A stretch of DNA of 64,000 bases from Streptomyces anulatus (GCF_000721175.1 NZ_JOEZ01000005.1:146121-210120); one strand, 5' to 3'; shown: positions 42,333-51,280, numbered from the stretch's first letter. A program made the numbers and translations. The notes: generated from the sequence alone by a model not told the origin.

Positions 42333-42955
42333 AGTTCTGGCACCCCCTTCTGGTCCTCGATCACCGTGTGGTCGCACCCCGCCAGGCTATCGAACTCTTA
42401 TTCGAAAACGGCCTCCGCCACCCAAGACCCCACGTTCGAGTGACACCCGTCAAGGATTGACGTCGGCCGGCCTGGGGAGATCTTCAACGGGAGGCGGGCC
42501 GCTCGGGGACAGGGGCCCGCGGGGGCTGACCTTGAGAGCTCGGGGCTCCGGGTCAGCACAGGGGAGGAACGGCCCCGGCGTCTTCGGACGCCGGGGCCGC
42601 CCCCTGTCCGGGGACGGCTCTCGGGACGGCCCTCGGCCGCCCCGACAACGATGGCAGGCGGCGGCGCGAACCGCCCCGCACCGGCCGGGACCAGGGCGTT
42701 GCGAAGTGCGACGGGCACCGTGCGGTGCGTGTGGTGGTACGACGGGCGCATCCCCTGCTCCCTCCCCGACCGTGCCGGCCGACACCCTCAGGTCCTCTGC
42801 CCGGCTTCAGCCTGGCATGTGACGCGTCCGGCCGCTGCCATTCCGGACGGAAATCGGAAAGCGCACATCACGGTTGTGTTGCCGTGACCGACAACCGGGC
42901 AGACCGGCGCGTCGACGCCGGGCGACGAACACGTCGGCGCCGGACGGCCTTCGGC
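42333..42955. other. 623-bp region without a convincing gene
   Basis: It holds the promoter of the hydrolase (minus strand) and a strong UUCG hairpin at 42571. ORFs in both strands are short and lack family features. The 42600-42950 part may be the 3' UTR of dmdR1 or an independent small transcript. Confidence 0.5.
42571..42598. terminator. 12-bp hairpin with UUCG tetraloop
   Basis: GGCCCCGGCGTC-TTCG-GACGCCGGGGCC, an unusually stable hairpin. It could end the dmdR1 transcript about 360 nt after its stop, or end a small RNA on either strand. Confidence 0.65.
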
Positions 42956-43648
42956 TCAGCGCTTGGCGACGAAGACGTGCGAGGCGACCTCGGAGTTGAG
43001 TTCGGCCGCCTCCCCGCTGGAGCCGACCAGCACCCCGCCGGGCGACTCGGTCACGCTGACGACGGACCCGGGCTGCACCCCGGCCCTGCGCAGCGTGTAC
43101 ATCAGCTGGGCGTCGGTCTGGATCGGCTCCCCGATCCTCCGCACCACCACGGTCTTGCCCTCGGAGCCCGGGTCCAGGTCGGCCAGGCTCACCATGGAGT
43201 CGTCCAGGAACGGGTCGGCCTCGGCCTTCTCGCCCAGCTCCTCCAGGCCCGGGATGGGATTCCCGTACGGCGACTCCGTCGGGTGGCGCAGCAGCTCCAG
43301 CACCCGCCGCTCCACCGCCTCGCTCATCACGTGCTCCCAGCGGCAGGCCTCGGCGTGGACCTGCTCCCACTCCAGGCCGATCACATCCACGAGCAGACAC
43401 TCGGCGAGCCGGTGCTTGCGCATGACGCGGGTGGCGAGGCGGCGGCCCTCCTCGGTCAGCTCCAGGTGGCGGTCCCCCGCGACCTGGACCAGTCCGTCGC
43501 GCTCCATGCGGGCCACCGTCTGACTGACGGTCGGACCGCTCTGGTCCAGCCGTTCGGCGATGCGGGCGCGCATGGGGACCACGCCTTCCTCTTCCAGTTC
43601 GAGGATGGTGCGGAGATACATCTCCGTGGTGTCGATCAGTCCGGACAT
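42956..43648 (-). CDS. dmdR1: DtxR-family iron-dependent regulator
   Basis: 230 residues, the family's usual length. N-terminal winged helix: MYLRTILELEEEGVVPMRAR and SGPTVSQTVARMERDGLV. Dimerisation and metal sites: MRKHRLAECLLVDVIGLEW and HAEACRWEHVMSEAVE (Cys/Glu/His ligands). The SH3-like C-terminal domain ends SEVASHVFVAKR. It is near-identical to the S. coelicolor DmdR1 sequence I recall. It represses siderophore genes when Fe(II) is bound. A long antisense ORF overlaps it (see 42963). Confidence 0.95.
   Translation of the reverse strand: MSGLIDTTEMYLRTILELEEEGVVPMRARIAERLDQSGPTVSQTVARMERDGLVQVAGDRHLELTEEGRRLATRVMRKHRLAECLLVDVIGLEWEQVHAEACRWEHVMSEAVERRVLELLRHPTESPYGNPIPGLEELGEKAEADPFLDDSMVSLADLDPGSEGKTVVVRRIGEPIQTDAQLMYTLRRAGVQPGSVVSVTESPGGVLVGSSGEAAELNSEVASHVFVAKR
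42963..43523 (+). CDS. Antisense ORF opposite dmdR1 (Adm-like)
   Basis: A 186-codon Ser/Arg/Thr-rich ORF lies almost wholly antisense to dmdR1. In S. coelicolor an antiparallel gene called adm, overlapping dmdR1, was reported to be translated and to affect siderophore and antibiotic production. Here the same arrangement exists, but composition alone cannot distinguish a real gene from the antisense shadow that GC-rich codons produce. Listed because of the literature precedent. Confidence 0.35.
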   Translation: MATKTCEATSELSSAASPLEPTSTPPGDSVTLTTDPGCTPALRSVYISWASVWIGSPILRTTTVLPSEPGSRSARLTMESSRNGSASAFSPSSSRPGMGFPYGDSVGWRSSSSTRRSTASLITCSQRQASAWTCSHSRPITSTSRHSASRCLRMTRVARRRPSSVSSRWRSPATWTSPSRSMRATV

Positions 43649-43892
43649 ACGTGCCCCTCGATGCTGTGACTAGAAAACGTCGTGCGATGGCCCTGCACCA
43701 ATTCTGACCCATAGTGCCGACAACCGTGCCGCCCCGGCGGAAGACCGGTGGAAGTGCGTACGCACGGGGTCGCAGGGCGCTATTGACAGGCCAGTGGTCC
43801 AGACCGCAACGTGATCGGCGGCACGGGCGTTCCCGCCTGCCCGACGCCCCTTCGCACCACCCTCCCGTCCCCCGCCGAAAGGGCTCTCCCCG

Positions 43893-44648
43893 ATGAGCGA
43901 CAGCAAGCTGGCCGGTCAGTTCCTCGATGCGGCGATCGGCCTGCTGACGCGGGTGCGGGACGAGGAGGCGGACAGCATCGCCGCCGCCGGCGCGGCCGTC
44001 GCGGACACCGTCGAATCGGGCGGCCGGCTCTTCGCCTTCGGTGCGGGCCACTCCTCGCTGGCCGCCCAGGACGTCGTCTACCGCGCGGGCGGCCTCGCGC
44101 TGATGAACCTGCTCACCGTGCCCGGCGCGGTCGGCGTGGACGTCATGCCCGCCACGCTCGGCTCGGCGCTGGAGCGGGTGGACGGGCTCGCCTCGGCCGT
44201 CCTGGACTCCAGCCCCGCCACCGCCGGGGACCTCCTGGTGATCGTCTCGCTCTCCGGGCGCAACGCCCTGCCGGTCGAGATGGCGCAGAACGCCCGCGCC
44301 CTCGGGCTGAAGGTCATCGGCGTCACCTCGGTCGCGTACGCGGAGAACACCCGCTCCCGGCACGCCTCGGGCGGCTTCCTGCGGGACCACTGCGACATCG
44401 TCCTCGACAGCAAGATCGCGATCGGGGACGCGGAGCTGACGGTCCCCGGCGTCGATGCCCCCTTCGCCCCCGCCTCGACCGTGGTGACCAGCGCGATCAT
44501 GCAGGCGATGCTGGCGGCCGCCGTCGAGCGGCTGGTGGCCCGGGGCGTCGAGCCGCCGATGCTGCGCTCGGGAAACGTCGACGGCGGCCACGAGTGGAAC
44601 GGCCGGGTCATGACGGAGTACCGGGAGCGGATCTTCTACCGCCACTGA
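43893..44648 (+). CDS. SIS-domain phosphosugar-binding protein (UPF0309)
   Basis: 251 residues. SIS signatures are GRLFAFGAGHSSLAAQDVVYRAGG and LVIVSLSGRNALPVEMA. It belongs to the UPF0309 family, putative phosphosugar isomerases or sensors of amino-sugar metabolism. The ATG follows the CCGAAAGGG region. It lies next to dmdR1, divergent, as in other streptomycetes. Confidence 0.9.
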   Translation: MSDSKLAGQFLDAAIGLLTRVRDEEADSIAAAGAAVADTVESGGRLFAFGAGHSSLAAQDVVYRAGGLALMNLLTVPGAVGVDVMPATLGSALERVDGLASAVLDSSPATAGDLLVIVSLSGRNALPVEMAQNARALGLKVIGVTSVAYAENTRSRHASGGFLRDHCDIVLDSKIAIGDAELTVPGVDAPFAPASTVVTSAIMQAMLAAAVERLVARGVEPPMLRSGNVDGGHEWNGRVMTEYRERIFYRH

Positions 44649-44661
44649 GCCACGCGCCGCA

Positions 44662-44741
44662 CTGTTGTGGACGGGGGCCCGCTGTTGTGGACGGGTCCGC
44701 ACCGTCGTGGGCCGGGTCTCACCGTCGTGGACAGGCCGGCG
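44662..44741. repeat. 20-bp degenerate tandem repeat, four units
   Basis: Units start at 44662, 44682, 44702 and 44722 with a core of (C/T)GT(T/C)GTGG(A/G)C. It lies 14 bp after the SIS gene stop. The period is exact but the sequence is diverged. Confidence 0.75.
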
Positions 44742-44834
44742 GCGTGACCCGGGCCGTCAGCCCGGGTTGGCGGGAGCCGGCACCACACCGGGCGACACCC
44801 CGCCGGCCGGCACCTCTTCGGCTGAGGCCTTTCC

Positions 44835-44874
44835 TTCGGATCATGCCGGGCTCGCGGGCCCGGCATGATCCGAA
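44835..44874. terminator. Hairpin terminator
   Basis: 17-bp perfect stem (44835-44851 with 44858-44874) and a 6-nt loop, downstream of the SIS gene. Confidence 0.75.
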
Positions 44875-44885
44875 CGAGAGACCCC

Positions 44886-45056
44886 AGGCCCTGGTCCGAC
44901 GATTCCCGTCTGCCTCACGACGCCCTGCACGCACTCGCGCCGCACCGACCCCGGACCCGAGTGCGTCCAGTAGGAGGGCCTGGGGCCGGCACGCCGAGAG
45001 CACCTGCCGCCGCGCGGCCGCCCTGCCGGCGACGACGGGAATAGCCAGACACGCCC
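44886..45056. mobile_element. ~170-bp MITE-like element
   Basis: Imperfect inverted ends: AGGCCCTGGTCCGACGATTC on the left; read inverted, AGGGCGTGTCTGGCTATTCC on the right. Both continue into CCGTC. It has an internal palindromic structure and no ORF. The right end abuts the TAG stop of the PAS-GAF gene, just as the element at 31.6 kb abuts the purU stop. Confidence 0.65.
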
Positions 45057-46480
45057 TAACGGCCCGCCGTCACCTGGGCCAGGTCGACCGCCCCCGCGAC
45101 CCGGGCCGCGACCGTCTCCGCGTACGCCGTGTCCGGGCGTTCGAAGGCGGCCCGGTTCGCCGCGCGGAGGAACGTCAGCACGCCCAGCGTCCGGCCCCGG
45201 CTGCGGAGCACCGCGCAGAGCGCGTGCGCCGCGTCCGGGGGCCAGCGGCGGTCCGTGGCCCAGGCCGCCGCCGCCCCCGCGTCGTCGGCGCCCGCGCTCG
45301 TACGGACGGTGCCGGTGCGCTCGACGGACCGGAGGGCCGGGTGGCCGGGATCGTAGCGGGCCGGGATGGAGCCCCCCGCGACCGGCAGACACGGGCCGGG
45401 CGCGTCGAAGGGTGTGGCGGCCGTACGTACCAGGCGCTCGCCCGCCACCAGGTCGACCAGGACGTGGTCGGCGAACCCGGCGAGCGCGAAGTCCAGCAGG
45501 GAGGTCGCCGCCTCCATCGGGTCCTCGCACTCGGAGGCCGTACGGGCGGCCCGGTGCAGCTGGCTCGTCCGGAACCGCAACCGGTCGGCCTCCTGCTCCG
45601 CGAGCTTGGCGGCGGTGACGTCCCGGAACAGCCAGCCCACGCCGAGCGGGACCGGTTCCTCCGTCAGCGGCGAGGCCAGCCGCAGGAATCCGCTGCGCCA
45701 GCAGCGGCGGCGCTCGCCCTTGGCCGTCCGCAGGGTCACCCACAGCTCTGCCGGGGCGCTCGGGGCGCCTTCGGCGAGCACATGGTGCAGGGCCGCCTCC
45801 AGCTCCTCGACGCCCTGGGTCACCAGCTCGCCCAGCGGGCGGCCGAGGAGCGTGGTGCGGCCACCGCCGAGCGCGCGGGAGGCGCAGGCGTTGACGACCG
45901 TCGGGCGCAGGTCGACGTCGACGAGGACCACGCCCCAGGACGCGTCCTCCAGCAGCGCCTCGCTCAGCGCGATGGCCCGCTCCAGGTCGATCTGGGCGTG
46001 CACCTCGCTGAACGCGCAGTAGACCCCTGCCGGTTTCCCGTCCGCGCCGCGCACCCCGGCGGACTGGGTCCGCACCAGCACCCGGCCGCCGTCCTTGCGC
46101 AGCAGCGCGAACTCGTGCACCTGCCGTCCCGGCGCGTCCATGGCGGACATCAGCCGCGCCCGCACCTCGTCGGCGTCGGCCCGGCGCACCGCCCAGCCCG
46201 CGAAGCCGGCCCGGCCCACGGCCTCCCGCGCCGACCAGCCGAGGATGCGTTCGGCCTCGCGGTTCCAGTGGGTGACCGTGCCTTCGGCGTCGAAGGCACA
46301 GAGCGCCGCGTCCATGCCGTCGAGCAGCGCCGCCAGCAGCTCGGACCCGTCGGGCGCACCGGGGATCCCGTCCTCGCCGGCTGGGGGCCCGGGGTTCGCG
46401 GAGCGCCCCGGCGACCCGCCGCCGGAATCCTCGTCCGGTCCGAGCTCGTCGGTGGTCCCGCTGCTCCTGGAAGCACCCAC
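45056..46480 (-). CDS. PAS-PAS-GAF sensor protein without output domain
   Basis: 474 residues, GTG start. PAS 1 starts about residue 50 (GMDAALCAFDAEGTVTHWNREAE reads as a typical PAS core). PAS 2 is VVLVDVDLRPTVVNACASRA, with a following RDVTAAKLAEQEADRLR linker. A GAF domain occupies about residues 310-470. Homologues usually continue into a PP2C/RsbU phosphatase or kinase; here the gene ends right after GAF, where a MITE-like element begins. It may be a naturally short sensor or may have lost its output domain. Confidence 0.8.
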   Translation of the reverse strand: MGASRSSGTTDELGPDEDSGGGSPGRSANPGPPAGEDGIPGAPDGSELLAALLDGMDAALCAFDAEGTVTHWNREAERILGWSAREAVGRAGFAGWAVRRADADEVRARLMSAMDAPGRQVHEFALLRKDGGRVLVRTQSAGVRGADGKPAGVYCAFSEVHAQIDLERAIALSEALLEDASWGVVLVDVDLRPTVVNACASRALGGGRTTLLGRPLGELVTQGVEELEAALHHVLAEGAPSAPAELWVTLRTAKGERRRCWRSGFLRLASPLTEEPVPLGVGWLFRDVTAAKLAEQEADRLRFRTSQLHRAARTASECEDPMEAATSLLDFALAGFADHVLVDLVAGERLVRTAATPFDAPGPCLPVAGGSIPARYDPGHPALRSVERTGTVRTSAGADDAGAAAAWATDRRWPPDAAHALCAVLRSRGRTLGVLTFLRAANRAAFERPDTAYAETVAARVAGAVDLAQVTAGR

Positions 46481-46847
46481 TCCGCACCCCCCGCAGAACG
46501 TGTCGGCTGTTCTCCCACGCTTCGCCGCGTGTATTGCTGCACGTCAGACCATTCAACTCGAACGTGACTGAGCACACATCAACTTCACCGAAATCATTTG
46601 TCCCGCCGGCGGATTCCTGGCGGCTTCCCGATGGTTTCGCGCCACGCGCCGCGAACGCGCCGGGGCCCACCGAGCCCGCCGGTGCGGGGAGTTCACCGGC
46701 GGCACGGCCTTACGTGGCGACGACGTCATACGGAGTCCACCGCGCGCACCCAGCCTTGGGGCGCCCTCGTCCGCCTCGGCCCCGGCCGCTCGCGGCCCCT
46801 CTCCTCCGGCCTCCGGCCTTCGTCCTTCGACCGCAAGGAGCCCTTCC
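46481..46847. other. 367-bp divergent region, PAS-GAF / phytase
   Basis: No gene recognised. It should hold both promoters. An AT-richer stretch near 46520-46620 is the likely minus-strand promoter region. I see no direct-repeat PHO box, although phytases are often phosphate-controlled. Confidence 0.4.
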
Positions 46848-48212
46848 GTGACGCCCTTCCGCACCGCACGTCCGGCGGCCGCGACCGCCGTGGCCGTCTG
46901 CGCCGCGCTCGCGACGCTCACCGCCGCGGCCCCCGCCCCCGCATCCGTGGCCCCCGCCCGGCAGGACGCCCCCCGGCCGCTCCCCGCCGTCACCCCGCGC
47001 GCCGAGACCGCCACGCTGTACGACGACGAGCAGGGCGGCAACGCCAACGCGGACGACCCCGCGATCTGGCGCAACCCCGCCGACCCGGACCGCAGCCTGG
47101 TGATCGCCACCGCCAAGGAGGGCGGGCTGCGGGTCTACGACCTGGACGCCCGCCTCGTACAGTCGCTGCCCGCCCCCGCCGCGCCCGGCCCCGACCACGC
47201 CCCGGGCCGCTTCAACAACGTCGACCTGGTGCACGGCCTGCGCCTGCCCTCGGGACGGGCGCCGGGCCGGGCGACGGACCTCGCCGTCACCTCCGACCGG
47301 GGCCACGACCGCCTGCGCATCCACCGCATCGACCCGTCCCGCCCCGGCGGTCCGCTGACGGACGTCACCGACCCGGCCGCGCCCCGGGTGTTCTCCGCCG
47401 GGCAGGACGAGGTCGACGAGCAGGCGACGGCGTACGGTCTGGCCACCTGGACGGACCGCCGCAGCGGCCGTTCGTACGCGCTGGCCAGCCGGCGCGACCG
47501 CACGTCGATCGCGCTGCTGGAGCTGCTGCCGACCCGGTCCGGCACCGTCACCTACCGCAAGGTCCGGAGCCTCGACCTGCCCTCCGCGTTCCGGCTGCCC
47601 GACGGCACGGCCTGGACGCCCTGCGGCGAACCGGGCGAGCTGCCCCAGGTGGAGGGGATGGTGGTCGACCCGGCCGACGGCGCTCTCTACGCCGGCCAGG
47701 AGGACGTGGGCATCTGGCGGATGCCCGCCGACCTGCGGGGGAAGCCGGTGCTGGTCGACAAGGTCCGCGAGTACGGCGTGCCGGGGACGTACGACGAGGA
47801 GAGCGAGGAGTGCGCCCCCGGCACGGACCCGGGCTTCGGCGGCACCCGCATCTCGGCCGACGTGGAGGGGCTGACCCTGCTCCCCGAGCGGAACGGCGGC
47901 CGGTACCTGCTGGCCTCCAGCCAGGGCGACGACACCTTCGCCGCGTACGCCCTCCGGTCCGGGCGAGGTGCCAGGGCCGGGTACGCGGGCGGCTTCCGCG
48001 TCACGGCTGCCTCGGCGACGCTGGACGGCTCCGAGTTCTGCGACGGCGCGGCGGTGCTGAACGAACCGCTCGGCAGCCGGTACCCGGGAGGCCTGCTCGT
48101 CGTCCAGGACGGCAACGCCACCCCGGCGCAGGAGGGACGGGAGGCCACCGGCTTCAAGTTCGTGGACCTGCGGAAGGTCCGGGGCGCGCTGGGCCTCACC
48201 CGTACCGAATAA
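46848..48212 (+). CDS. Secreted beta-propeller phytase
   Basis: 454 residues. Sec signal peptide (MTPFRTARPAAATAVAVCAA... cleavage near APAPAS). Phytase-family motifs are DDPAIWRNPADPDRSLVIAT, KEGGLRVYDL, RFNNVDLVHG, EVDEQATAYGL, ELPQVEGMVVDPADGALYAGQED and DVEGLTLL, with many acidic Ca-binding residues. It releases phosphate from phytate outside the cell. GTG start behind AAGGAG. No terminator is visible before the next promoter at 48218. Confidence 0.9.
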   Translation: MTPFRTARPAAATAVAVCAALATLTAAAPAPASVAPARQDAPRPLPAVTPRAETATLYDDEQGGNANADDPAIWRNPADPDRSLVIATAKEGGLRVYDLDARLVQSLPAPAAPGPDHAPGRFNNVDLVHGLRLPSGRAPGRATDLAVTSDRGHDRLRIHRIDPSRPGGPLTDVTDPAAPRVFSAGQDEVDEQATAYGLATWTDRRSGRSYALASRRDRTSIALLELLPTRSGTVTYRKVRSLDLPSAFRLPDGTAWTPCGEPGELPQVEGMVVDPADGALYAGQEDVGIWRMPADLRGKPVLVDKVREYGVPGTYDEESEECAPGTDPGFGGTRISADVEGLTLLPERNGGRYLLASSQGDDTFAAYALRSGRGARAGYAGGFRVTAASATLDGSEFCDGAAVLNEPLGSRYPGGLLVVQDGNATPAQEGREATGFKFVDLRKVRGALGLTRTE

Positions 48213-48217
48213 AGGGG

Positions 48218-48247
48218 TTGAACCGCGATCCGGGACGCTCCTAGGCT
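48218..48247 (+). promoter_or_regulatory. Promoter of the structured RNA
   Basis: TTGAAC (48218-48223) and TAGGCT (48242-48247) with an 18-bp spacer, a good vegetative sigma (HrdB) match, only 6 bp after the phytase stop. A start near 48254 is predicted. Confidence 0.6.
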
Positions 48248-48253
48248 GTGGGC

Positions 48254-48450
48254 AGCGAAGAAAGGAGGTGTTCCGGAAGTGATTTCTTCTCGGACTCGTG
48301 AGGTGACTGCGGGCTGACGCCCGTCGTCGCGCTCTTTGCAGTGCAATGGCCGGACGCCGGCCAATCCCGAGCAGTCACCGACCCGCAGGCTCGCCGGTAA
48401 GTCCGGCCGGCTCCTCTGTGCACGGAGGAACCAGAGCCTGCGGGTTTCTG
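48254..48450 (+). ncRNA. Structured RNA with short ORF and own terminator
   Basis: About 197 nt. Features in order: a 10-nt perfect anti-16S site AAAGGAGGTG (48261-48270); a 12-codon ORF (48279-48317); a long-range stem GGTGACTGC (48302-48310) with GCAGTCACC (48371-48379) closing several inner hairpins (GGGC/GCCC at 48311; GGCCGG-ACG-CCGGCC near 48348); then a 12-bp terminator stem ACCCGCAGGCTC (48381-48392) with its complement (48434-48445) running into TTTCT. The ORF 3' half is inside the long-range stem, so ribosome passage would refold the RNA. I do not recognise a named family. Confidence 0.6.
48279..48317 (+). CDS. 12-residue peptide ORF
   Basis: GTG start 8 nt after a perfect Shine-Dalgarno. 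The peptide is MISSRTREVTAG. It uses codons rare in Streptomyces (ATT, TCT, TCT, ACT, CGT, ACT), unlike neighbouring genes. It ends inside the GGGC/GCCC hairpin. It could be a regulatory leader or a functional micropeptide. Confidence 0.5.
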   Translation: MISSRTREVTAG

Positions 48451-48483
48451 CGTCTGCCCGGCGACGCGGATGACGATCGGGAT

Positions 48484-49272
48484 CTACGGGCAGAGCCGCT
48501 CCACCCGCCACCCGCCCAACGCCCCTTCGTCCTCGCCCTCCCTGACGTACCGCAGCCGGTCGTGCAGCCGGTTCGCGTGCCCCTGCCAGAACTCGATCGT
48601 CTCGGGCACCACCCGGAAGCCGCCCCAGTGCGGCGGGGCCGGGACCTTCTCGCCTTCCGGATAGCGCGTGGCCAGCTCCTCGTACCGCGTGATCAGCTCC
48701 TCGCGGGAGCCGACGACGGTGGACTGGTCGCTGGCCCACGCGCCGAGCTGGGAGCCGTGCGGGCGGGTGCGGAAGTAGCCGACGGTCTCCTCGCGGGAGG
48801 TGCGGGAGGCGGTGCCGGTGACGATGACCTGCCGGGCCATCGGGTGCCAGGGGAAGAGCAGCGAGACGTGACTGTTGGCGGCCAGCTCGCGGCCCTTGCG
48901 GGAGTCGTAGTTCGTGAAGAAGACGAAGCCCCGGTCGTCGTACTGCTTGAGCAGCACGGTGCGCGAGGACGGGCGGCCGTCCGGGGTGGCGGTGGAGACG
49001 ATCATCGCGTTGGGCTCGTGCAGCACCCCGCCGGCGGCGACCTGGCGGAACCAGCGGGCGAACTGGTCCATCGGGTCGGGGCTGAGGTCACGCTCGGTGA
49101 AGTCCTCCGAGCGGTACTGCTCGCGCATGGCCGCCGGATCGGTGGTGGAATCGGTACGGGAGGACCCTGCGGAGTCACGGGAGGTCCCGGCGGAAGGAGC
49201 CTGATGGGCGGCATGATCCGGTGCGGGCACAGCGTGATCCGGAGTCGGCACGGAGTGATCTGGTGTGGGCAC
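48484..49272 (-). CDS. pdxH: Pyridoxamine 5'-phosphate oxidase
   Basis: About 262 residues from the GTG at 49272 (AGGA 8 nt upstream). PdxH core: [57 protein letters not shown] and the FMN/PLP end [11 protein letters not shown]...WRVERLCP. It makes pyridoxal phosphate using FMN. The ~45-residue N-terminal extension, absent in E. coli PdxH, contains three (V/A)P(T/A)PDH repeats and is probably disordered; a start nearer [10 protein letters not shown] is possible. Confidence 0.95.
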   Translation of the reverse strand: MPTPDHSVPTPDHAVPAPDHAAHQAPSAGTSRDSAGSSRTDSTTDPAAMREQYRSEDFTERDLSPDPMDQFARWFRQVAAGGVLHEPNAMIVSTATPDGRPSSRTVLLKQYDDRGFVFFTNYDSRKGRELAANSHVSLLFPWHPMARQVIVTGTASRTSREETVGYFRTRPHGSQLGAWASDQSTVVGSREELITRYEELATRYPEGEKVPAPPHWGGFRVVPETIEFWQGHANRLHDRLRYVREGEDEGALGGWRVERLCP

Positions 49273-49526
49273 GGGTCCATCCTGCCGCAGCGGCCGAGTG
49301 TGCCCGGCGGGGAGGGCCCGTAACCACGGGCCGTCGAAAGGGGCCCTGTGCCGGATGTCACGCTTCCCCGTTCCGTGGGTACCCGCCAATATCTTGGGGC
49401 AGGCCACTGTGGTCCTCGTACAGCGCGGCGTTCCCGCACCTGCTCCACGTACGTACGCCACGTACGCCACGGCAGCCGACCACAGCACCGCCCGCCCGCC
49501 GCCCGCCGAACTGAGGGAGCCGCCTG

Positions 49527-50630
49527 ATGTCCGACTTCGTACCCGGTCTTGAGGGAGTCGTCGCGTTCGAAACGGAGATCGCCGAACCGGACAAGGAAGG
49601 CGGTTCGCTCCGTTATCGAGGGGTCGACATCGAGGACCTCGTCGGCCATGTCTCGTTCGGGAACGTGTGGGGTCTGCTGGTGGACGGGGCGTTCAACCCC
49701 GGGCTGCCGCCGGCCGAGCCGTTCCCGATCCCCGTGCACTCCGGTGACATCCGGGTCGACGTGCAGTCGGCGCTGGCGATGCTGGCGCCCGTCTGGGGCC
49801 TGAAACCGCTGCTGGACATCGACGAGGCGACCGCCAGGGACGACCTGGCACGGGCGGCCGTGATGGCGCTGTCGTACGTCGCCCAGTCGGCGCGCGGCCA
49901 GGGGCGGCCGATGGTGCCGCAGAGCGAGATCGACAAGGCGCAGTCGGTGGTGGAGCGGTTCATGATCCGCTGGCGCGGCGAGCCGGACCCGAAGCACGTC
50001 AAGGCGGTCGACGCTTACTGGACGTCGGCGGCCGAGCACGGCATGAACGCCTCCACGTTCACCGCCCGGGTCATCGCCTCGACCGGGGCGGACGTCGCTG
50101 CGGCCCTGTCCGGCGCGGTGGGCGCGATGTCGGGCCCGCTGCACGGCGGCGCCCCGTCCCGGGTCCTCGGCATGATCGAGGAGATCGAGCGCACGGGCGA
50201 CGCGACCGCGTACGTGAAGCAGGCCCTGGACCGGGGCGAGCGGCTGATGGGTTTCGGCCACCGCGTCTACCGCGCCGAGGACCCGCGCGCCCGTGTCCTG
50301 CGCCGCACGGCCCGCGAGCTGGCCGCGCCGCGCTTCGAGGTGGCGGAGGCGCTGGAGAAGGCCGCGCTGGAGGAGTTGCACGCGCGGCGTCCGGACCGTG
50401 TCCTGGCGACGAACGTGGAGTTCTGGGCGGCGATCGTCCTGGACTTCGCGGAGGTCCCGGCGCACATGTTCACGTCGATGTTCACGTGCGCCCGGACGGC
50501 GGGCTGGTCGGCGCACATCCTGGAGCAGAAGCGCACGGGCCGCCTGGTGCGCCCGTCGGCGACGTACATCGGCCCGGGGACGCGCGACCCGCGCGAGATC
50601 GGCGGGTACGAGGACATCGTCGCGGGCTGA
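49527..50630 (+). CDS. Citrate synthase (type 2, short actinobacterial form)
   Basis: 367 residues. Catalytic residues: His in EHGMNAST, His in [11 protein letters not shown] (CoA loop), Arg/His in [14 protein letters not shown] and Asp in [12 protein letters not shown]. It condenses oxaloacetate and acetyl-CoA. It lacks the usual N-terminal ~50 residues of the main GltA; it is the second citrate synthase-like gene typical of Streptomyces next to pdxH. Divergent from pdxH. Confidence 0.93.
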   Translation: MSDFVPGLEGVVAFETEIAEPDKEGGSLRYRGVDIEDLVGHVSFGNVWGLLVDGAFNPGLPPAEPFPIPVHSGDIRVDVQSALAMLAPVWGLKPLLDIDEATARDDLARAAVMALSYVAQSARGQGRPMVPQSEIDKAQSVVERFMIRWRGEPDPKHVKAVDAYWTSAAEHGMNASTFTARVIASTGADVAAALSGAVGAMSGPLHGGAPSRVLGMIEEIERTGDATAYVKQALDRGERLMGFGHRVYRAEDPRARVLRRTARELAAPRFEVAEALEKAALEELHARRPDRVLATNVEFWAAIVLDFAEVPAHMFTSMFTCARTAGWSAHILEQKRTGRLVRPSATYIGPGTRDPREIGGYEDIVAG

Positions 50631-50723
50631 GGCGGGGGCGCGGGGTGAGCCGGGCGCGGGGGCTGGTGAAGGCGCCGGCCCAGGGTATGAGTACCGGCAC
50701 AGCTCCGCCCCGAGGAGGCAACC

Positions 50724-51278
50724 GTGACCACCACCCCACGACCGCCGCGACCGTCCCTGACCCTGTCCTGCACGGTGCTCGACGCCCCGGACGCGGCGGA
50801 GCTGGCGGACTTCTACCGCCGTCTCCTGGGATGGGGGACCGTGCAGGAGGAGCCGGGCTGGGTGCGGCTCGCCCCACCCGGCGGGGGTTCCGGTCTGGGC
50901 TTCCAGACGGAGGAGGCGTACGTGCCCCCGGTCTGGCCCGCCCCCTCCGCCTCCCCCGGCGACCAGCTGATGATGCTGCACCTGGACTTCGAGGTGACGG
51001 ACATGGAGGCGGGCGTGGCCCACGCGGTGGCGGAGGGCGCGACACCCGCGGAGTTCCAGCCCCAGGACGACGTACGGGTGCTCCTCGACCCGGTGGGCCA
51101 CCCGTTCTGCCTGGTCATGAGCGGTAAGGTCCCGGGTCACCCTCCGGCGGTCAGCCCCGGGTGGGTGGCGGAGCAGACCCGCGACCTCAGGGCGCGGGAC
51201 CGGGTGACGGCGGCGGAGGCGATGGAGCCGGACAGGCGGGAGGCGGCGGGTACGGCGGAGCCGGAGGGGGCGCCGTAG
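50724..51278 (+). CDS. VOC-family protein
   Basis: 184 residues; GTG start with AGGAGG 5 nt upstream. Glyoxalase_6-like module: LTLSCTVLDAPDAAELADFYRRLLGW, MLHLDFEVTDMEAGVAHA and VLLDPVGHPFCLVM (about residues 12-135). The Arg/Ala/Glu-rich C-terminal tail (~45 residues) is not part of the fold. Substrate unknown. Confidence 0.85.
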   Translation: MTTTPRPPRPSLTLSCTVLDAPDAAELADFYRRLLGWGTVQEEPGWVRLAPPGGGSGLGFQTEEAYVPPVWPAPSASPGDQLMMLHLDFEVTDMEAGVAHAVAEGATPAEFQPQDDVRVLLDPVGHPFCLVMSGKVPGHPPAVSPGWVAEQTRDLRARDRVTAAEAMEPDRREAAGTAEPEGAP

Positions 51279-51280
51279 CG

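Noticed and set aside
42651..42887. 78-codon ORF in the dmdR1-hydrolase gap
   Set aside because: No Shine-Dalgarno or recognisable motif; composition not coding-like.
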